A program made the position numbers and the translations under genes. Below the pieces are notes generated by a model, which worked only from the letters and a program-made list of their open reading frames with translations, was not told the origin of the DNA and did no database searches. From Glutinoglossum americanum (Eukaryota > Ascomycota > Geoglossomycetes > Geoglossales > Geoglossaceae), in contig JAGHQL010000024.1 in assembly GCA_020080175.1 (NCBI GenBank), forward strand, positions 121,643 through 185,642: DNA of 64,000 nt, in the 5' to 3' direction. Positions 1 through 13,139 of this stretch are shown piece after piece. Position 1 is the first letter of the stretch, and each line of letters begins with the position of its first letter.

Positions 1-1719
1 TTCCCGGAACATCTATTCAAGTTAGCAAAATCTTTTTGGCAACATTCGGGCGAAGGAGTTTCAAGCCGTCAAGCCGAATTTGCTCACAGGGCGTATGAAG
101 AAGGTGCCCTATCGGAGAGAAAGCTGGCTCCGGCAGGGGCAAACAACGACAGTCGACCTTGCAAAGGCCCGAGACGGTATCAAAGGGGGGCATCGACCGA
201 CAAGACTGTAGCACAGCCCATAGCGGGCAGGGCGCCCACACAGACCTACCTGGAACCGGAGGCCAACGGCACTTTTGAAGGGCGAGAGTATTCCCAATTT
301 ATCGAGGAGAGATTTGGTCGAAACCTGGATTTGTCATTCGTGCAAAACGCGAAGCTTGCCATACGGAGACGAATCGCGGGGTCCCTAACAGCAGATGTTG
401 ACCTAAAAGAAGCCATAAGTATGCCTGGAAATGCGAAGCAATCCCGTCAAGTCGTGGGTTTCTCAGAGGACGATGTTTATCTTTATCCAACAGGAATGAG
501 CTCGATATTCAACATCCATAGAATACTAATGGCTGCGTGTGGTCCTATGAAGAGCATCTGCTTTGGGTAGTCTGCTCCTCCATAAAATTTCATATCACGA
601 GGAACTGACGGCTCATCTCAAGCTTCCCATACATAGACACTCTCAAAATTCTCCAAAAGTGGGGACCTGGTTGCTTATTCTATGGCCATGGCTCATCACA
701 GGACCTGGATGACCTTGAAGGCCGACTGAAAAGGGGCGATCGGTACCTAGCGCTCTTCTGCGAATTTCCAAGTAATCCTTTGCTGAAATCGCCGGACATC
801 GAACGCATACGATTACTAGCCGACAAATATGGATTTGCCGTTGTTGTGGACGAGACGATTGGGAACTTTATGAATGTGCATGTACTGCCATTCGCAGATG
901 CCGTTGTTAGTAGCCTGACCAAAGTATTCAGTGGTGACAGCAACGTAATGGGGGGAAGGTGTGACATACCCACTAGACAATCCAAGGTTTTCCTGCTAAT
1001 GATTCCGCAGTTGTGTCCTCAATCCGGGAAGTCCGCTTTACACTCTACTTAAGGACACTCTAGCAGCGGAGTATGAGGACAATTATTGGGCAGAGGATGC
1101 GATTTTCATGGAACGAAATAGTCGGGACTTTGTGTCTCGCATCGATAGGATCAATGTTAACGCTGAAGCTATTTGTGATGTGCTAAAAGCCCATCGTCGA
1201 GGTAGCCCTGAATCTTCCTGTTATTGCACTCTCTGTTTTACTCAAGACTACTAACCCTTAATCAGTAAAGGAAGTGCACTATCCTAAGTGCAGCCCGACT
1301 AGGTCGTGTTACGAACGTTGCCGCAATCCAAATGGAGGTTACGGTGGCCTCTTGTCCGTGACGTTTTTCTCAACACCTGAAACAGTGACATTCTTCGATC
1401 GATTGGAAACTGCGAAAGGCCCCAGTCTTGGCACTAACTTCACATTATGGTATAGTCTAGGGCCTATCCATTTGAATCCTCTGACTAATTCCTATTTAGT
1501 TGTCCGTTCACGCTGCTGGCTCACTACGGAGAGCTAGAATGGGTGTGCCCCCTCCCAAACCCCAGGCACTTGCTTCACGTCGGCTAACATTTAAAGGCCT
1601 CCCAATTTGGTGTCGAAGCTGACCTCATAAGGATCAGTGTAGGCTTGGAAGAGACATCCGAACTGGTGATGAGATTTGAGCGAGCACTGGAGGCGATTGC
1701 ATGCCTAGTCATAGAATGA
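1..1719 (+). CDS. Cystathionine gamma-synthase, 3' part (5' end outside window)
   Basis: PLP-dependent Cys/Met-metabolism enzyme. It condenses an activated homoserine with cysteine to give cystathionine in the transsulfuration route to methionine. Six exons fit one frame: 1-566, 623-958, 1011-1201, 1266-1449, 1500-1542 and 1597-1719. The frame is open from base 1, so the start lies upstream. The block [16 protein letters not shown] holds the PLP lysine (codon 921-923), preceded by the VVVDET strand with the cofactor-binding Asp. C-terminal motifs GGYGGLLSV and RISVGLEE fit the fungal family. All introns have GT donors and AG acceptors. The family assignment is firm. Fungal gamma-synthase versus a related gamma-lyase or O-acetylhomoserine enzyme is my reading of the long fungal N-terminal region. 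Confidence 0.85.
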
Positions 1720-1973
1720 TTTTACACACATAAACATGAAGAGTCTGCTAGCTCTGATTAACGCACGTTCGCTTTACCTAAAAGTGTAGGAATTTGTGCA
1801 ACATTCTAAATTAGCGCCTGTATGCTCTGTATTGTGGCGGCTCTTTTCCTCAAGTGTTGAAGCGAGGGTCTAGCGCGGAATTTTCGCTGAACGCCAAGCT
1901 TACGTCGCGTCCGCCTTCACCACGCGGTTCCCGCAGTTGAGTGACTTCGCGTTTTCAGCTATTGATAATAGTC

Positions 1974-4900
1974 ATGGCACCACTGAAACGGGTACGACAA
2001 GCTACGGACAATGGAGATTCAGAGGGTGAGATTGGCAGTGAAAGCACAAGCACCCAGGAAGCTGTAGTATGCCTCTACCTGCCTCTTCTCCAACAGCTAA
2101 CTAATGAGCCTCTAGAGAAAGAGAGTGCGCACTTCGCAACCAAGAGCCTACTTACATTCTAGAAACATGCAAACCCATAGCAATAGCGATAGTGAGGGTC
2201 AGCAAGATGAAATGGGTGGGGGTGGTAGTGGTGAAGAAGACATGAGTTATGAAAGACGTCGAGATGCAGGGTTCGAGGATCTAGAGGACGAGGATCTTGA
2301 TACACAAAGGGCAACACAGATCATCCAACAACGGAACTCAAAAACTATAGAAAACGTTCCAGCCGACAATGGAATAATCGAATCAGTGACATGTATAAAT
2401 TTCATGTGTCACGATAAGTTCCATATATCCTTTGGGCCGCTCATCAACTTTATCATAGGCTTTAACGGCAGTGGAAAGAGTGCCGTTCTCACCGCTATCA
2501 CCCTATGTCTTGGAGGGAAGGCCAATTCCACAAATCGGGGAGGAAGTTTGAAGGCCTTCATTAAGCAAGGACGGGAGTCTGCCACCCTCATCGTCAAACT
2601 GAAGAATCGAGGATATGGTTTTCAGCAGGAGGCGTATGGCGAGTCTATCATTGTAGAACGGCACTTTTCCAAAGCCGGATCTAGTGGTTTCAAACTCAAA
2701 AGCGCTACTGGGCGAGTGATATCTACCAAGAAAGCCGATCTCGAGGAGATATGTGACTACTTTGCGCTTCAGATCGACAACCCCATGAACGTCTTAACGC
2801 AAGACATGTCTCGTCAATTTCTCAACAATTCCACGCCCGCCGAAAAGTATAGGTTCTTCGTCAAGGGTGTGCAGCTAGAGCAACTGGATCAAGATTATCA
2901 GCTGCTGGAAGAGACCATAGATCAGATCGAATCAAAGTTGAAGACAAGAGATGATGACATCCATGTCCTAGAGAATCGAGCAAAAAAGGCCATTGCCAAA
3001 CTGGAGATGTCCGATAAGCATGACAAACTTCGGGATAAGATTCGGGATTATATGCGACAGATGGCTTGGTCACAAGTTGAACAGGAAGAAAAGGTGAACA
3101 ATACTCCGTTTACCTATTATAAGGGTTTAACTGACACCTGCAGAAACTCGAAGCTGCTGACGCACAGCTTCAGAAGGCGATTTCGAGTATTGAAGAAGCA
3201 GAGCGCAAGGCGAGCACCGCTGATCAGGCTTTCGACGAGGCTAACCAAGCCTTTGAAAAGGGGTCAGAAGCAGTGCGAGAAACCAAGGAGAGCATTGGTC
3301 CCTTTCAAGAGAAAAAGAGGCAACTTAAAGATCGCTTTGACAATAACAAGGGTGAGCTAATGCAACTCCATGTAAGGCTCTCATTTCCGCTTGAGGCTGT
3401 TGCTTTACTCACGGACCCAGTTGGAACAACGCACTATCCGCGATCACCTTAAGGATGCAGATTCAAGAATTAAAAATTACAAGGCAGATATTACGTTAGA
3501 AAACCAGCGATTAGAAGATGCAAATGGTGGGAATCATGTAAGGAGAGTTGCTGAGATCGAATCAGCCAAAAATCAGGTGGCAGATCTCAGGCATGAATAC
3601 GACCAGCAACATTCTCTTAAGGGAGGCTTAGAGGAGAATGTCCGCACTGCAGAAGAGAAACTCAGGCGCTCGTGCATTCCAATAGATGACAAAAAAGCAG
3701 AAATCAAGGGATGTGAAGACGTCATCGGGAGCTTGTTGAGGGACCGCGGCCAACACCTTTCAGCGTTCCATCAAAATATGCCAAAATTAATCCAGGCCAT
3801 TCGGGGTGAACAACGATTTCGAGAAAAGCCAGTGGGACCGATTGGAAATCACATCCGGCTACTCAAACCGCAGTGGTCATCAATTCTAGAGCGGTCATTT
3901 GGCGCGACGCTCACCAGCTTCGTCGTTACAAGCAAGTCAGACCAAGATCTCCTCGCACACCTCATGAAACGAGAAAGCTGGTATGCCCCGTCAACGAAAT
4001 AAGATATATGTTCGTATTGATTAATATCTTGCGCAGTTCTTTCCCCATACTTATTGGAAATAACCAACATATCGATACCTCGAATTCCGAGCCAGACCCA
4101 CAATACGACACCTCTCTAAGAGTTCTTGAGGTGTGCCGAATCATTCATAAAACGGGCTTGCTCAATCCCGCTGACTTGAATTAGATCGACAGTGACATCG
4201 TCAAGCGCCAGCTAATCATCAACCAGGCTATTGAACAGACTATCTTGGTTGAGGATCGTTCTGAAGCCCAACGAATCATGTATGGGGGGGGCCGCCCGCG
4301 AAACGTGAAGCAGTGCTACTGCTTTAACGAAAGTCGAAAAGGTTGGGGTATCAGATTCGGCTTTCGGGGTAATGACGAATCCAGCACCCCCATGCCGCCT
4401 TGGGGTGCAAAACCACGGATGAAGACTGATGTAGAGTCTCAGATTAGGTACGTTTTTAGGATTACTTTGATATTGTTGATCGATAGCTTAAAAGACAAAG
4501 CTACAAACGAGATATCTTGAGGGAGCTTCAGCGTGAGCTCAGCGAGCTCGAGAGACACCGTGTGGATCTTCAGAATAAGTTACACGACCACAAGCAGGCC
4601 CTGCAAGCTCATGAAAAACGGCGTAAGGATCTTCAGTTGAAGATTCAACGAGCCGAGGAAACAGTGGAGCGCCTCCAGGACGAACTAGAAAGAGATACCG
4701 CCCAAGATGGACGACTACAAGCTCTAGAAGGCTTCCTCAGAGAAGTTGAGGAAGATAAGGCGATCATTGAAGGCTCTTACGAAGAAGCGGTAACCCAGAA
4801 GGACAAGCTTAACGCCATTGCTAGCGACCTGGGTAGCCAGATGAAGGAAGTCGACAGCGAACTCGCTGATATCGAGGCGAAAATCAAGAAAACAGAAGCA

Positions 4901-6111
4901 AGGGCTCTAAAACTATCCCATGCTCGCCAAGCTTTACTTCTAGAGAAAAACTCTGCATTCCAGAAAATCGACGATGCCAAGGCGGACAAGACGCATGCAG
5001 AGAGCAAACAGGATATTCAAGCAAACCGCGTAAACGAATTCGTAGGGCAAGCAAGAAAAGTGTCTGAACGAGTTCCGGTTAACCCCGGAGAGACACCAGA
5101 AAGTCTCGATAAAAAGCTTGATAAATTAACAAACGATCTTAACAGATTCAATCGCGAGTGAGCTCCCCCAAAGCCCTTGAACAACTAGGCATGCTAACTT
5201 GGTCGAAGAATTGGTGGTTCGCCTGAGCAAATCGCTCAAGAAGCTCAAGAAGCCACGGATGCTTATAAAACGGCCAAAAAGCAGCTTGAGCAATTAGATG
5301 ACATGGGTTATGTAAGCCAAGCTCTTTCTCACATAATAATAGCAAACTAGGAACTGACAATGCCACTATACCAGATGCTCAAGGGTGCCCTACTTGAGAG
5401 ACAAAATCGTTGGCGGAAATTTAGGAGGTTCATCTCAGCTCGTGCCAGGGCCCAATTCACCTACTTATTGAGTGAACGAAGCTTCCGTGGCGCCCTGAAG
5501 ACGGATCATCAACGCCACACACTTGATCTACAGGTGAGTATCTGCCGCCTGACGCAAATTGTGTATGTTATTGTGTGACAAACTCTAATAATTTCTGCAG
5601 GTGGAGCCTGACGAGACCAGGAGCGGAAAAGGCCGACAGACAAAAACGTTGTCGGGTGGGGAGAAATCCTTCTCTACGATCTGTTTGCTATTGTCGCTCT
5701 GGGAGGCAATGGGCTCGCCAATTAGATGCCTCGACGAATTGTAAGCCGGATTGTAAAGTGAAATATTTCCCTAGCAAAACAGGTACTGACAGTATTAGCG
5801 ACGTCTTCATGGATAATGTAAATCGTGATGTTACCTTGAGGATGATGGCATGCCACCCCATTTCCGCTCTGTCAATACTTTGCTAATTATCTGGGTAGAT
5901 CAACGCTGCAAGGCGTTCTGTCGGCCGACAATATGTGCTCATCACACCGAACTCGATGGGCAACGTGGATGTGCAACAGGATGTTAGAATCATCAAGTAT
6001 ATATTCAACGTCAATACCCTACCCGTTTATTCTACTAACCGGCATGGCAGACTTGACGAGCCTGAACGAGGGCAAAAGACTTTATCGTTCACAAACCAGC
6101 AAGGTAGTTAG
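1974..6111 (+). CDS. smc6: SMC6, ATPase subunit of the Smc5/6 complex
   Basis: Structural maintenance of chromosomes protein 6, acting with Smc5 and Nse subunits in recombination repair and chromosome segregation. Exons: 1974-2063, 2116-3093, 3144-3371, 3421-3980, 4037-4130, 4185-4447, 4495-5157, 5209-5311, 5351-5533, 5601-5740, 5799-5847, 5899-5996 and 6051-6111, giving 1169 residues. Walker A GFNGSGKS is at about residues 145-152. A coiled coil follows, then the hinge (about 3780-4430), a second coiled coil, the signature LSGGEKS at about 1071-1077, and Walker B (CLDEF) split by an intron near 1100. The ATG at 1974 is the first in frame and gives a basic, acidic-rich N-terminus. Intron 5848-5898 has a GC donor. 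Intron 4448-4494 is the least certain: only the acceptor at 4494 keeps the frame. Intron 5312-5350 is only 39 nt. Confidence 0.95.
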
Positions 6112-7033
6112 GTATAGCTTAATTGGAAGACATATCGACGATGCATATTTACTCCTTAAACGGTTTGGTCAAACACGTCTCTTCTCTCTTTCATGTATTC
6201 TCTTCTCTATCCTATCCACTTGGCAGCGGGTTATGTGAAGCTGAACACCTCTTCTCCATCGAACGCAAATATAATACTTGCGACGAACTTGTACATACAC
6301 ACTTTCACGATGTGGAAGAACATACTCTAAAAGCTATTGCGGGGCACCATTAGAAAGGCGTTCTAACGAGCACTTGAAATTATCCTAGCGGGTGTACCTA
6401 CAGAGGTGTGAAGATAGCTTTAGTCCATAGATGCTTCGCACCGTTCAATGTGGTGCCGGAGGCGAATTTCATGTCATGAGGCTCTGGTGGATTCCTGCCA
6501 AGAAATAATAAGGCCGCGACCCTTTCGGTTCGATGTTAAGCTATTGCCCTTTTCTTCACCACTCACAATCTTCCACACAATCCAACGACGCTTCTACTCA
6601 ACACGGCACCATACTTTTTGCTTCACCACCACCACATATAGTAACTCTGTTGCGCCTTCGCACGCGTCAGAAGTTTCCCAAGCCCCATCCCGTCCTTTCA
6701 ACGCTTCAACGACAAGTTCTCCTTGCCAAACACCAAATCCGAGCCTTCATCAATTCCTAGAGCCTAGACGTCCATCGCATCTCACGAAGTTCTCACAAAC
6801 CACACCACACCGATCCTAATTCTTAGTCTCTCTGCAGTGACAGCGCGCCTCCCCGCTGTCCGCTTCAGATATTCTTGTTCGACACTATCATTTGATCGCT
6901 CGAAACTGAGGAATAACACCCACAAACTCTCTAGCGTTCTGCACAACAATAGGTAGCAGAAGCCACCTTCCCGACTCAACGTTTCGTCTCCTACAAGCAC
7001 GCCACACAAAACCAACATCATCACACTCTTACA
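6112..7033. other. Intergenic: smc6 3' flank and dhh1 promoter/leader
   Basis: No gene seen in 922 bases. From about 6540 the plus strand is rich in C, T and CA, which is the look of a long transcribed leader ahead of the dhh1 start at 7034. Short open frames here have no recognisable content. Confidence 0.6.
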
Positions 7034-8880
7034 ATGGCTTCGGCTTTAGCCGATCAACTAGAGGCAACGAAGTTAGGGTACGGAATGGTGTTTTCGGTCC
7101 TGTTGTTGATCTACATGCTAACAACATCTCCAGGAGCGCCTCGTCAGACACCAACTGGAAGGAAAAATTGACGATCCCTAAGAAAGATGCCAGACCGCAA
7201 ACAGAGGTAACATATTGTTTCTATCATGTGACAGACATCCATGCTGACTAGTTCGAAAGGACGTTACTGCTACGAAGGGGCTTGATTTCGAAGATTTCTA
7301 TATCAAACGTGAACTCTTAATGGGAATTTTCGAAGCAGGGTTTGAGAAACCGTCGCCAATTCAAGAAGATGCTATCCCCGTCGCCTTAACCGGAAGAGAC
7401 ATCCTAGCCCGAGCCAAAAATGGCACCGGCAAAACTGCAGCGTTTGTTATCCCTACTCTGGAACGTATCAATCCAAAGAGCACAAAAACTCAGGCTTTGA
7501 TACTTGTTCCAACTCGAGAACTAGCACTCCAAACATCACAAGTTTGTAAGACTCTCGGCAAGCATCTTGGTATCAACGTCATGGTTACTACTGGCGGTAC
7601 GGGTTTAAAAGACGACATCATTCGTTTAAATGAAGCCGTACACATCATCGTCGGCACGCCGGGACGGATACTTGACCTAGCAGGCAAGGGTGTTGCAGAT
7701 CTAAGCGAATGCCCAACATTCGTCATGGATGAAGCCGACAAGCTTCTTTCTCCAGAATTCACTCCCATCATCGAGCAACTCCTGCAATTCTTACCAAAGG
7801 ACCGGCAGGTTATGCTCTTCAGTGCCACATTCCCAATGATCGTCAAGAGTTTCAAGGTATGAGATGATGAGGCTTTTATGCTCCCGTGTACTAATAATCA
7901 CCCCACAGGACAAACACATGAACTCTCCGTACGAGATTAACCTTATGGATGAGCTTACCTTGCGCGGCATCACTCAGTACTACGCCTTTGTGGAAGAGAA
8001 ACAAAAGGTTCACTGTCTGAACACCCTCTTCTCGAAACTCCAGATCAACCAGTCCATTATCTTTTGCAACTCTACAAACCGTGTCGAACTGCTCGCCAAG
8101 AAGATTACTGAACTTGGCTATTCCTGCTTCTACAGTCATGCAAGAATGCTTCAACACAATCGGAATCGTGTTTTTCATGACTTCCGGAACGGAGTATCGA
8201 GAAACCTAGTCTGTTCAGACCTACTCACTCGGGGCATTGACATTCAGGCCGTCAATGTCGTTATCAACTTCGATTTTCCCAAAAATGCGGAGACATATCT
8301 GCATCGAATCGGTCGATCTGGCCGTTTTGGCCACCTAGGCCTAGCCATCAATCTGATCAACTGGGATGACCGTTTCAATCTGTACAAGATTGAACAAGAA
8401 TTAGGCACTGAGATCCAGCCTATTCCTCAACATATTGATAAGAAATTATACGTTTATGACTCACCAGAAACGATCCCTAAACCAATATCAAATCCTTCTA
8501 CGCAGCGTCAAACTTCCGGTCAACCACAGCAGATTGGCGGCGCGAACCAACGCAACCAGAACCAGCAGAGCAATGAGCAGTCTCAACGGACTATCAATGC
8601 CAGCCAGCGCTACCAGAGTCAACAAAATAATGGACAACAGCAAGCAGGAGGGGCTAGCCAGCGTTACCAAGGCCAACCGCAGAATAACAGCCGGCAGAAT
8701 GGACCAACAAAACTACAAGCCCAAGGTCAAGCACAACCACTATCTCGGGCTTATCAAGAAAACCAGGGCCCAGGAGGCCAAGGGCAACGTCGCTTACCTC
8801 CACGGCAAGGACACCAGAATCGACAGAATGGGTTTGGTCCTCAGCAAGGAGCAAACGAGCCGTCTGTACGGGCTAAATAG
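7034..8880 (+). CDS. dhh1: Dhh1/DDX6 family ATP-dependent RNA helicase
   Basis: DEAD-box helicase of cytoplasmic P-bodies, promoting mRNA decapping and translational repression. Exons 7034-7077, 7134-7206, 7260-7856 and 7909-8880 give 561 residues. Motifs in order: Q motif (GFEKPSPIQ), Walker A AKNGTGKT (about 91-98), [17 protein letters not shown] (about 196-199), SAT, and HRIGRSGR starting near residue 370. The C-terminal ~125 residues (from about 8490) are Gln/Asn/Gly/Pro-rich with repeated SQRY units, a disordered tail typical of fungal Dhh1. All three introns are GT-AG. Identification is very secure because the core closely follows the Dhh1/Ste13/DDX6 pattern ([22 protein letters not shown]). 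Confidence 0.97.
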
Positions 8881-11096
8881 CCTGTGCAGTCCGTACATGA
8901 ATTCCTGGGGTGGTTGTGGGGAAGTGGGAGGGAGGGAGATATGACAATACAGAAAATAGGTTTTTTTTTTTCAATATTCCTGCGGACGACGATTGAAAGC
9001 CGCCAACGATGGAAACTTTAGTAACTCGAGGATGTCGACATTACACGTTGCCCAGAACGCTGGTTATTGTGTATTGACCGGACATTTTGTTCATATCTGA
9101 CCGTCACGAGAACCCGATTTGCTTATCCTTAACGATTTCGGCTGTGCATAAGAGACTTCTTTACGGTCCTCTGTTTACCTAACGATGGCAGCGCCAAACG
9201 AAACTGTACTATATCCTTTCGTAATGTTCTCTTTTTTCACACTGGAGCCATTTGCTTTCTTCCTTGCGGCGGTCATCGTGGCATGCTTCAGGGTCTTAGG
9301 GGCGAGCTGCTTTGATCACTTAACGGTACCGAAGCTATACACACACTTCTACCGTGTCATCTGAACTTCCCCTTCCTCTCTTTACGATGCGATGTCGGGC
9401 AACCAGTGGCGTTGTTGTCCTTCCCTCCCAATGGGATAAGGCCTTCTATGTGCTTGCGAGAAAGATCTGGCTTCATACCGGCCATTGGTTCATATGGACC
9501 GTACCAAACCTCGAGAACACTAGTATTAAAGATCAGGAAACGATGTGGAAAATGTGTGCCGCGGGACAGTGTGCCCGTTTGGACAGATGCGGGATGGTGA
9601 GGCGGACAGGACGCAATTTGTTTATTGCTGTGTTGATTGAAGACAGGCCCTACAATGTCAAAATTTGGGCCTCGTCTGTCGAATGGGTGTGCTATCTACG
9701 GCTCAGATTAATTGTTGACTCTCTACCCTCTGAAGGGACGGAGGTGTCTCGACTGATTTATGAGGGTCAGTACTGACTGAGGACACTTGTTTAAGTGGTC
9801 AGCTCATGTCAGCTAAATAGAGGCTTCCCGAAGGGCTGGGGCGCGGGTATATGTGACATGATATACCCCCATATTCTGCCCGGGTGGAGAAATAAAAATC
9901 AGGCAAAAAAAAGGTCGGGGATGGGAGCTAGATGTTGGACTTTGTGATACAACCCGGACCAAACTAGGTTCTACTATGTACTTAGTCTCGTCTAGCCAAT
10001 GAGAACTGATCCCTTCTCTGAAGTTCTTCTCACCTCCCACCATCAAACTAACACGACAAGGAGGCAAGCGGAAAGTGTGCCCGAATATCCCTATGGACTA
10101 TTCAAGCGAGTAAGAAAGGGCCCCCCGAGATGCCTTCCGTGTAACAATGTCCCTATAAGGCAGGGTTTTCTCTAGTGCTAACTACCTATTTTAGAGTGCT
10201 CCATGACAACTTTATAGGGTGACTCGAGCAGATCACCGAGATGATAGGGGGAAGACATGAGGATCTAATTTATTTGCTTTACTAACTATTTTATTTATTA
10301 TCTAGGGCAAACAAATAGCTACAATACGCATCTAAATCTAACGATCATATTCTATACATCGATATTGTGGGACACCCATTACATGTTTTATTCAATCTCC
10401 CAACACCTCGTAGCCAAGAGCAGTCCACACCGGCCGGAGTCGAACCATCCTGGCTCGAGTCTAGGTACCACAACTACATATATTTTTTAGAGATTTCTAG
10501 GTTCTTCCAAACCCCGTTTTTTGTATGTTAGAAATTACCCTGCACGCTAGTGCAGATTATTGCTTCCCTTCTCGTAGATACGGGTTTTTTCTTTCTCATC
10601 GAGGAAGTTGCCACTGACCCTATCCACGCACCTGTATACGAGCGTACTGGGGGGTTTAATCGATTAAGTAATCGGCTTATCTCACCCTTACTCATTCTAT
10701 GTATATACCGGACTTCGGGAATATTTGAGAAGTTAATTTTGTTTTGGGAGAGTCATGGACGCCTGAGTGGGAAGAAGGCAACTCTTTTTGGCTACTCCAA
10801 TTCGACTCTAAGGCACTAGTGATAATAGATTAACTCTTAGGAAAATCGATATCTCTTGAGTATCATAATTGGGAGACTACTACGAAGCGGTTTTGCCTTT
10901 GTTCAATTCTAGGGCGGTTACGCGCCGCACCATGATCAGTAACATTGGAGGAGCTATCTAGGCATGTCCATCTGGGTTGTATTAGAATTTTTGTATTTCG
11001 AGGGTTGCTTGGATTTTAGCAACGCCATATTTGGGACCAGGGGCCTGTCCGCCAGTGAAGGATATAACCACCACCGGGCCTAGAGTTATTACCGGC
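8881..11096. other. Gene-free interval between dhh1 and the ECD gene
   Basis: About 2.2 kb without a recognisable gene. It starts with the presumed dhh1 3' UTR, including a T10 run near 8961. A 141-codon open frame at 9354-9776 begins only at a GTG and has no recognisable motif. The stretch 10250-10560 is AT-rich with many stops. No terminal repeats or transposase remnants were seen by eye. It could hold a decayed element or a non-coding transcript. Confidence 0.5.
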
Positions 11097-13139
11097 TTAA
11101 TCCTCACCACCGTCCTCATCCCTGGGCAACTGCATACCCAACATGCCTAGGAGATTCCCGCTGGGCCCTGCCATCCCTGCTTGGCTCTTAAAACTTTCTA
11201 ACAGATTTTTTGCAAGGTTGAAATCAATATCGACCTCCTCGTCGCTACTACTCTCGACTGAATGGTCGTCGCCTTCTTCCCGAGTAGCGGTAGTACCTAC
11301 AGTCCCTTTCCGGATGCTCGATTTAGGTATCCTGGTCGCTGCAATTTTCTTGGGAGTTGGATCTAGATCTAACACCCCGGCCTCGTTGAGCTCAAGCTCC
11401 ATGCGCTGCATAACCTGTCTTAACGCTTCTTCCTCATCCTCATCTTCCCGGTTCGGCTTGGGCTTCTCTGTTCTAGAAGCCTCCTTTCCTTTTGTGGTGG
11501 AGTACCCCGGAGGATCGAGCCTGCCATCGTCAACAGGAGGCATACCCATCATCTCGCGCATCATCCGTGCAAATTCATTTTCATCAAAAGAAACGTCTTT
11601 ATCCTCCTCCTCATCATCACAACTCTCGTCGTCGTCTTCGTCTTCGTCGCCATTATCACTATCATGATTACTAATATCTATGTCACCGACTGCATCGGCC
11701 CCATCAGCGCCGGCCTCATTGTCGTTTAGGAATGCCTCAAAGCGCTCCACTATCTTCTGAAGATCCCCATGAGCCGCACTATCACCAAAACCTCCTCCTG
11801 GGCGTTTTTTCCCCTCATTCCTCTGCTCAGCCTTTCTGCCTGATAACTCGTCATCAAAATCCTCGAAATTGATATTCAACCAGCTTTCATCGTCGTCTTT
11901 CTTTTCCCATTTCGCAATCTCTTCATCGGATGGTAGTTTTTCATTGGCGTTGTCAACTGATATTAGCAGCTGTCGAATTTCAACGACAGAGCTCTTGCTT
12001 TTGTTTTGAGGGTCTCCTGCCAGCATCTCGAATCCGCAAGAAACCTTCATTCCCGTCTCTGCGGCACTTAGTTCCTTTGCTCCGGCCTCCGTTGGGAGAG
12101 ATCCTGCCCAAGCCGTTGGGGGAACAAAATGCTGGCCCCTTACCTGCGCAAAGCCTACTTTTGTGAATTGAACGGAGACGGTCACAAAATCCTCGGGGGG
12201 AAAGAGAAGAACGCGGCCTTCACTATTTGGGTAGTTGATTTGTAGAGGTCGTAGCGCTATGGAGTCGCGGATATAAAAAGATTCCACGGCCGGGCTTATG
12301 AGTTCTGGTTTCAAGTGAAGCACATATGCTAAACGTCTCGGGATTGTAATCAGCGTATGGTGTTGGCTCTCGGCAATGCGGGCAGGGTAATTGCGTAAGC
12401 GGTAGAAAGCTTCAGCTTCAATCAGTGGAGAGTGGGTGAGCATTGCTGATGAACACACGATGAATTCATGTGCTTCTTTAAGCGTTAATGGCTTTGGCGT
12501 GGGCGAAATTTTGGTTCCCGGGAACGTTGATTTTTGGGTAAGCGGGATAATTAAGATATTGCCTTCATGTATCCAGACCTTGTAACTAAATTAGTCACAA
12601 TAGATGGCTTTAAGAAGCACACGTATAGGGGTTAATATACTCTATGATCCGCTATCTCCGGGTTGAGCCAACGGGGAAGGGTATTTGCAGCTTCGATGAG
12701 CAGAAATTGCCCATCCGTATCGACGATCTCAATCCAGAGTTCTGGATATAACTTGCTCAGTTCTCGTAGGATGTAAACAATAAACCACTCATCCTCCACA
12801 GAGTCACCATAATTCGTGCAACCGGTAAGTAATTTGAGCTCTGGATGTGGCAGAAGTCAGATGTTGCAAACCTGGCTCCGCATCAAATCAGATCTCACCA
12901 TCAATTTGACTGATTTCCAGCATAAATTTCTCCCGCTGCCAGATGTAGCCTCCTAGTAGGCTGTCTGTCAGTTTCAACGCAGCACTCATCACATGCTCTA
13001 GCCTTGCCAGCAATTCATTCCCATTAAGCTCAGCATTGAGAATATAGAGCGTGTATTGAACGCAATCTTCGGGTAACCGTTTAGGGAATCCATCAAAGCC
13101 CTCACCAAACCATTTGAAGTCATTATTGGCGTGTTCCAT
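11097..13139 (-). CDS. Ecdysoneless (ECD/SGT1 family) homologue
   Basis: Member of the ecdysoneless family. Human ECD is linked to U5 snRNP/PRP8 handling and cell-cycle progression, and fungal members were once called Sgt1-like transcription regulators. Exons on the minus strand: 13139-12899, 12840-12641 and 12578-11097, giving 640 residues. The N-terminus carries the family hallmark DFKWFGEGF and PEDCVQYTLY, then NYGDSVEDEW, and the block PRWLNPEIADHRVWIHEG crosses the second splice junction. The C-terminal half is strongly acidic (DDE runs around 11580-11680), then a hydrophobic MLGMQLP end. The ATG at 13139 was chosen because it sits just before the conserved block; an upstream in-frame ATG at 13220 exists. 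Both introns are GT-AG. The fungal role is inferred from the family. Confidence 0.9.

Noticed and set aside
9354-9776. 141-codon open frame between dhh1 and the ECD gene
   Set aside because: It starts only at GTG, shows no domain or motif, has no neighbouring exon that extends it, and is of a length expected by chance in 2.2 kb.
10430-10455. tRNA-like T-arm on the minus strand
   Set aside because: The stem does not pair beyond three bases, and no matching acceptor, D arm or anticodon arm is found around it.
11143-11667. 175-codon open frame on the plus strand with long serine runs
   Set aside because: It is the antisense shadow of the acidic (GAT/GAC/GAA/GAG) stretch of the ECD protein.
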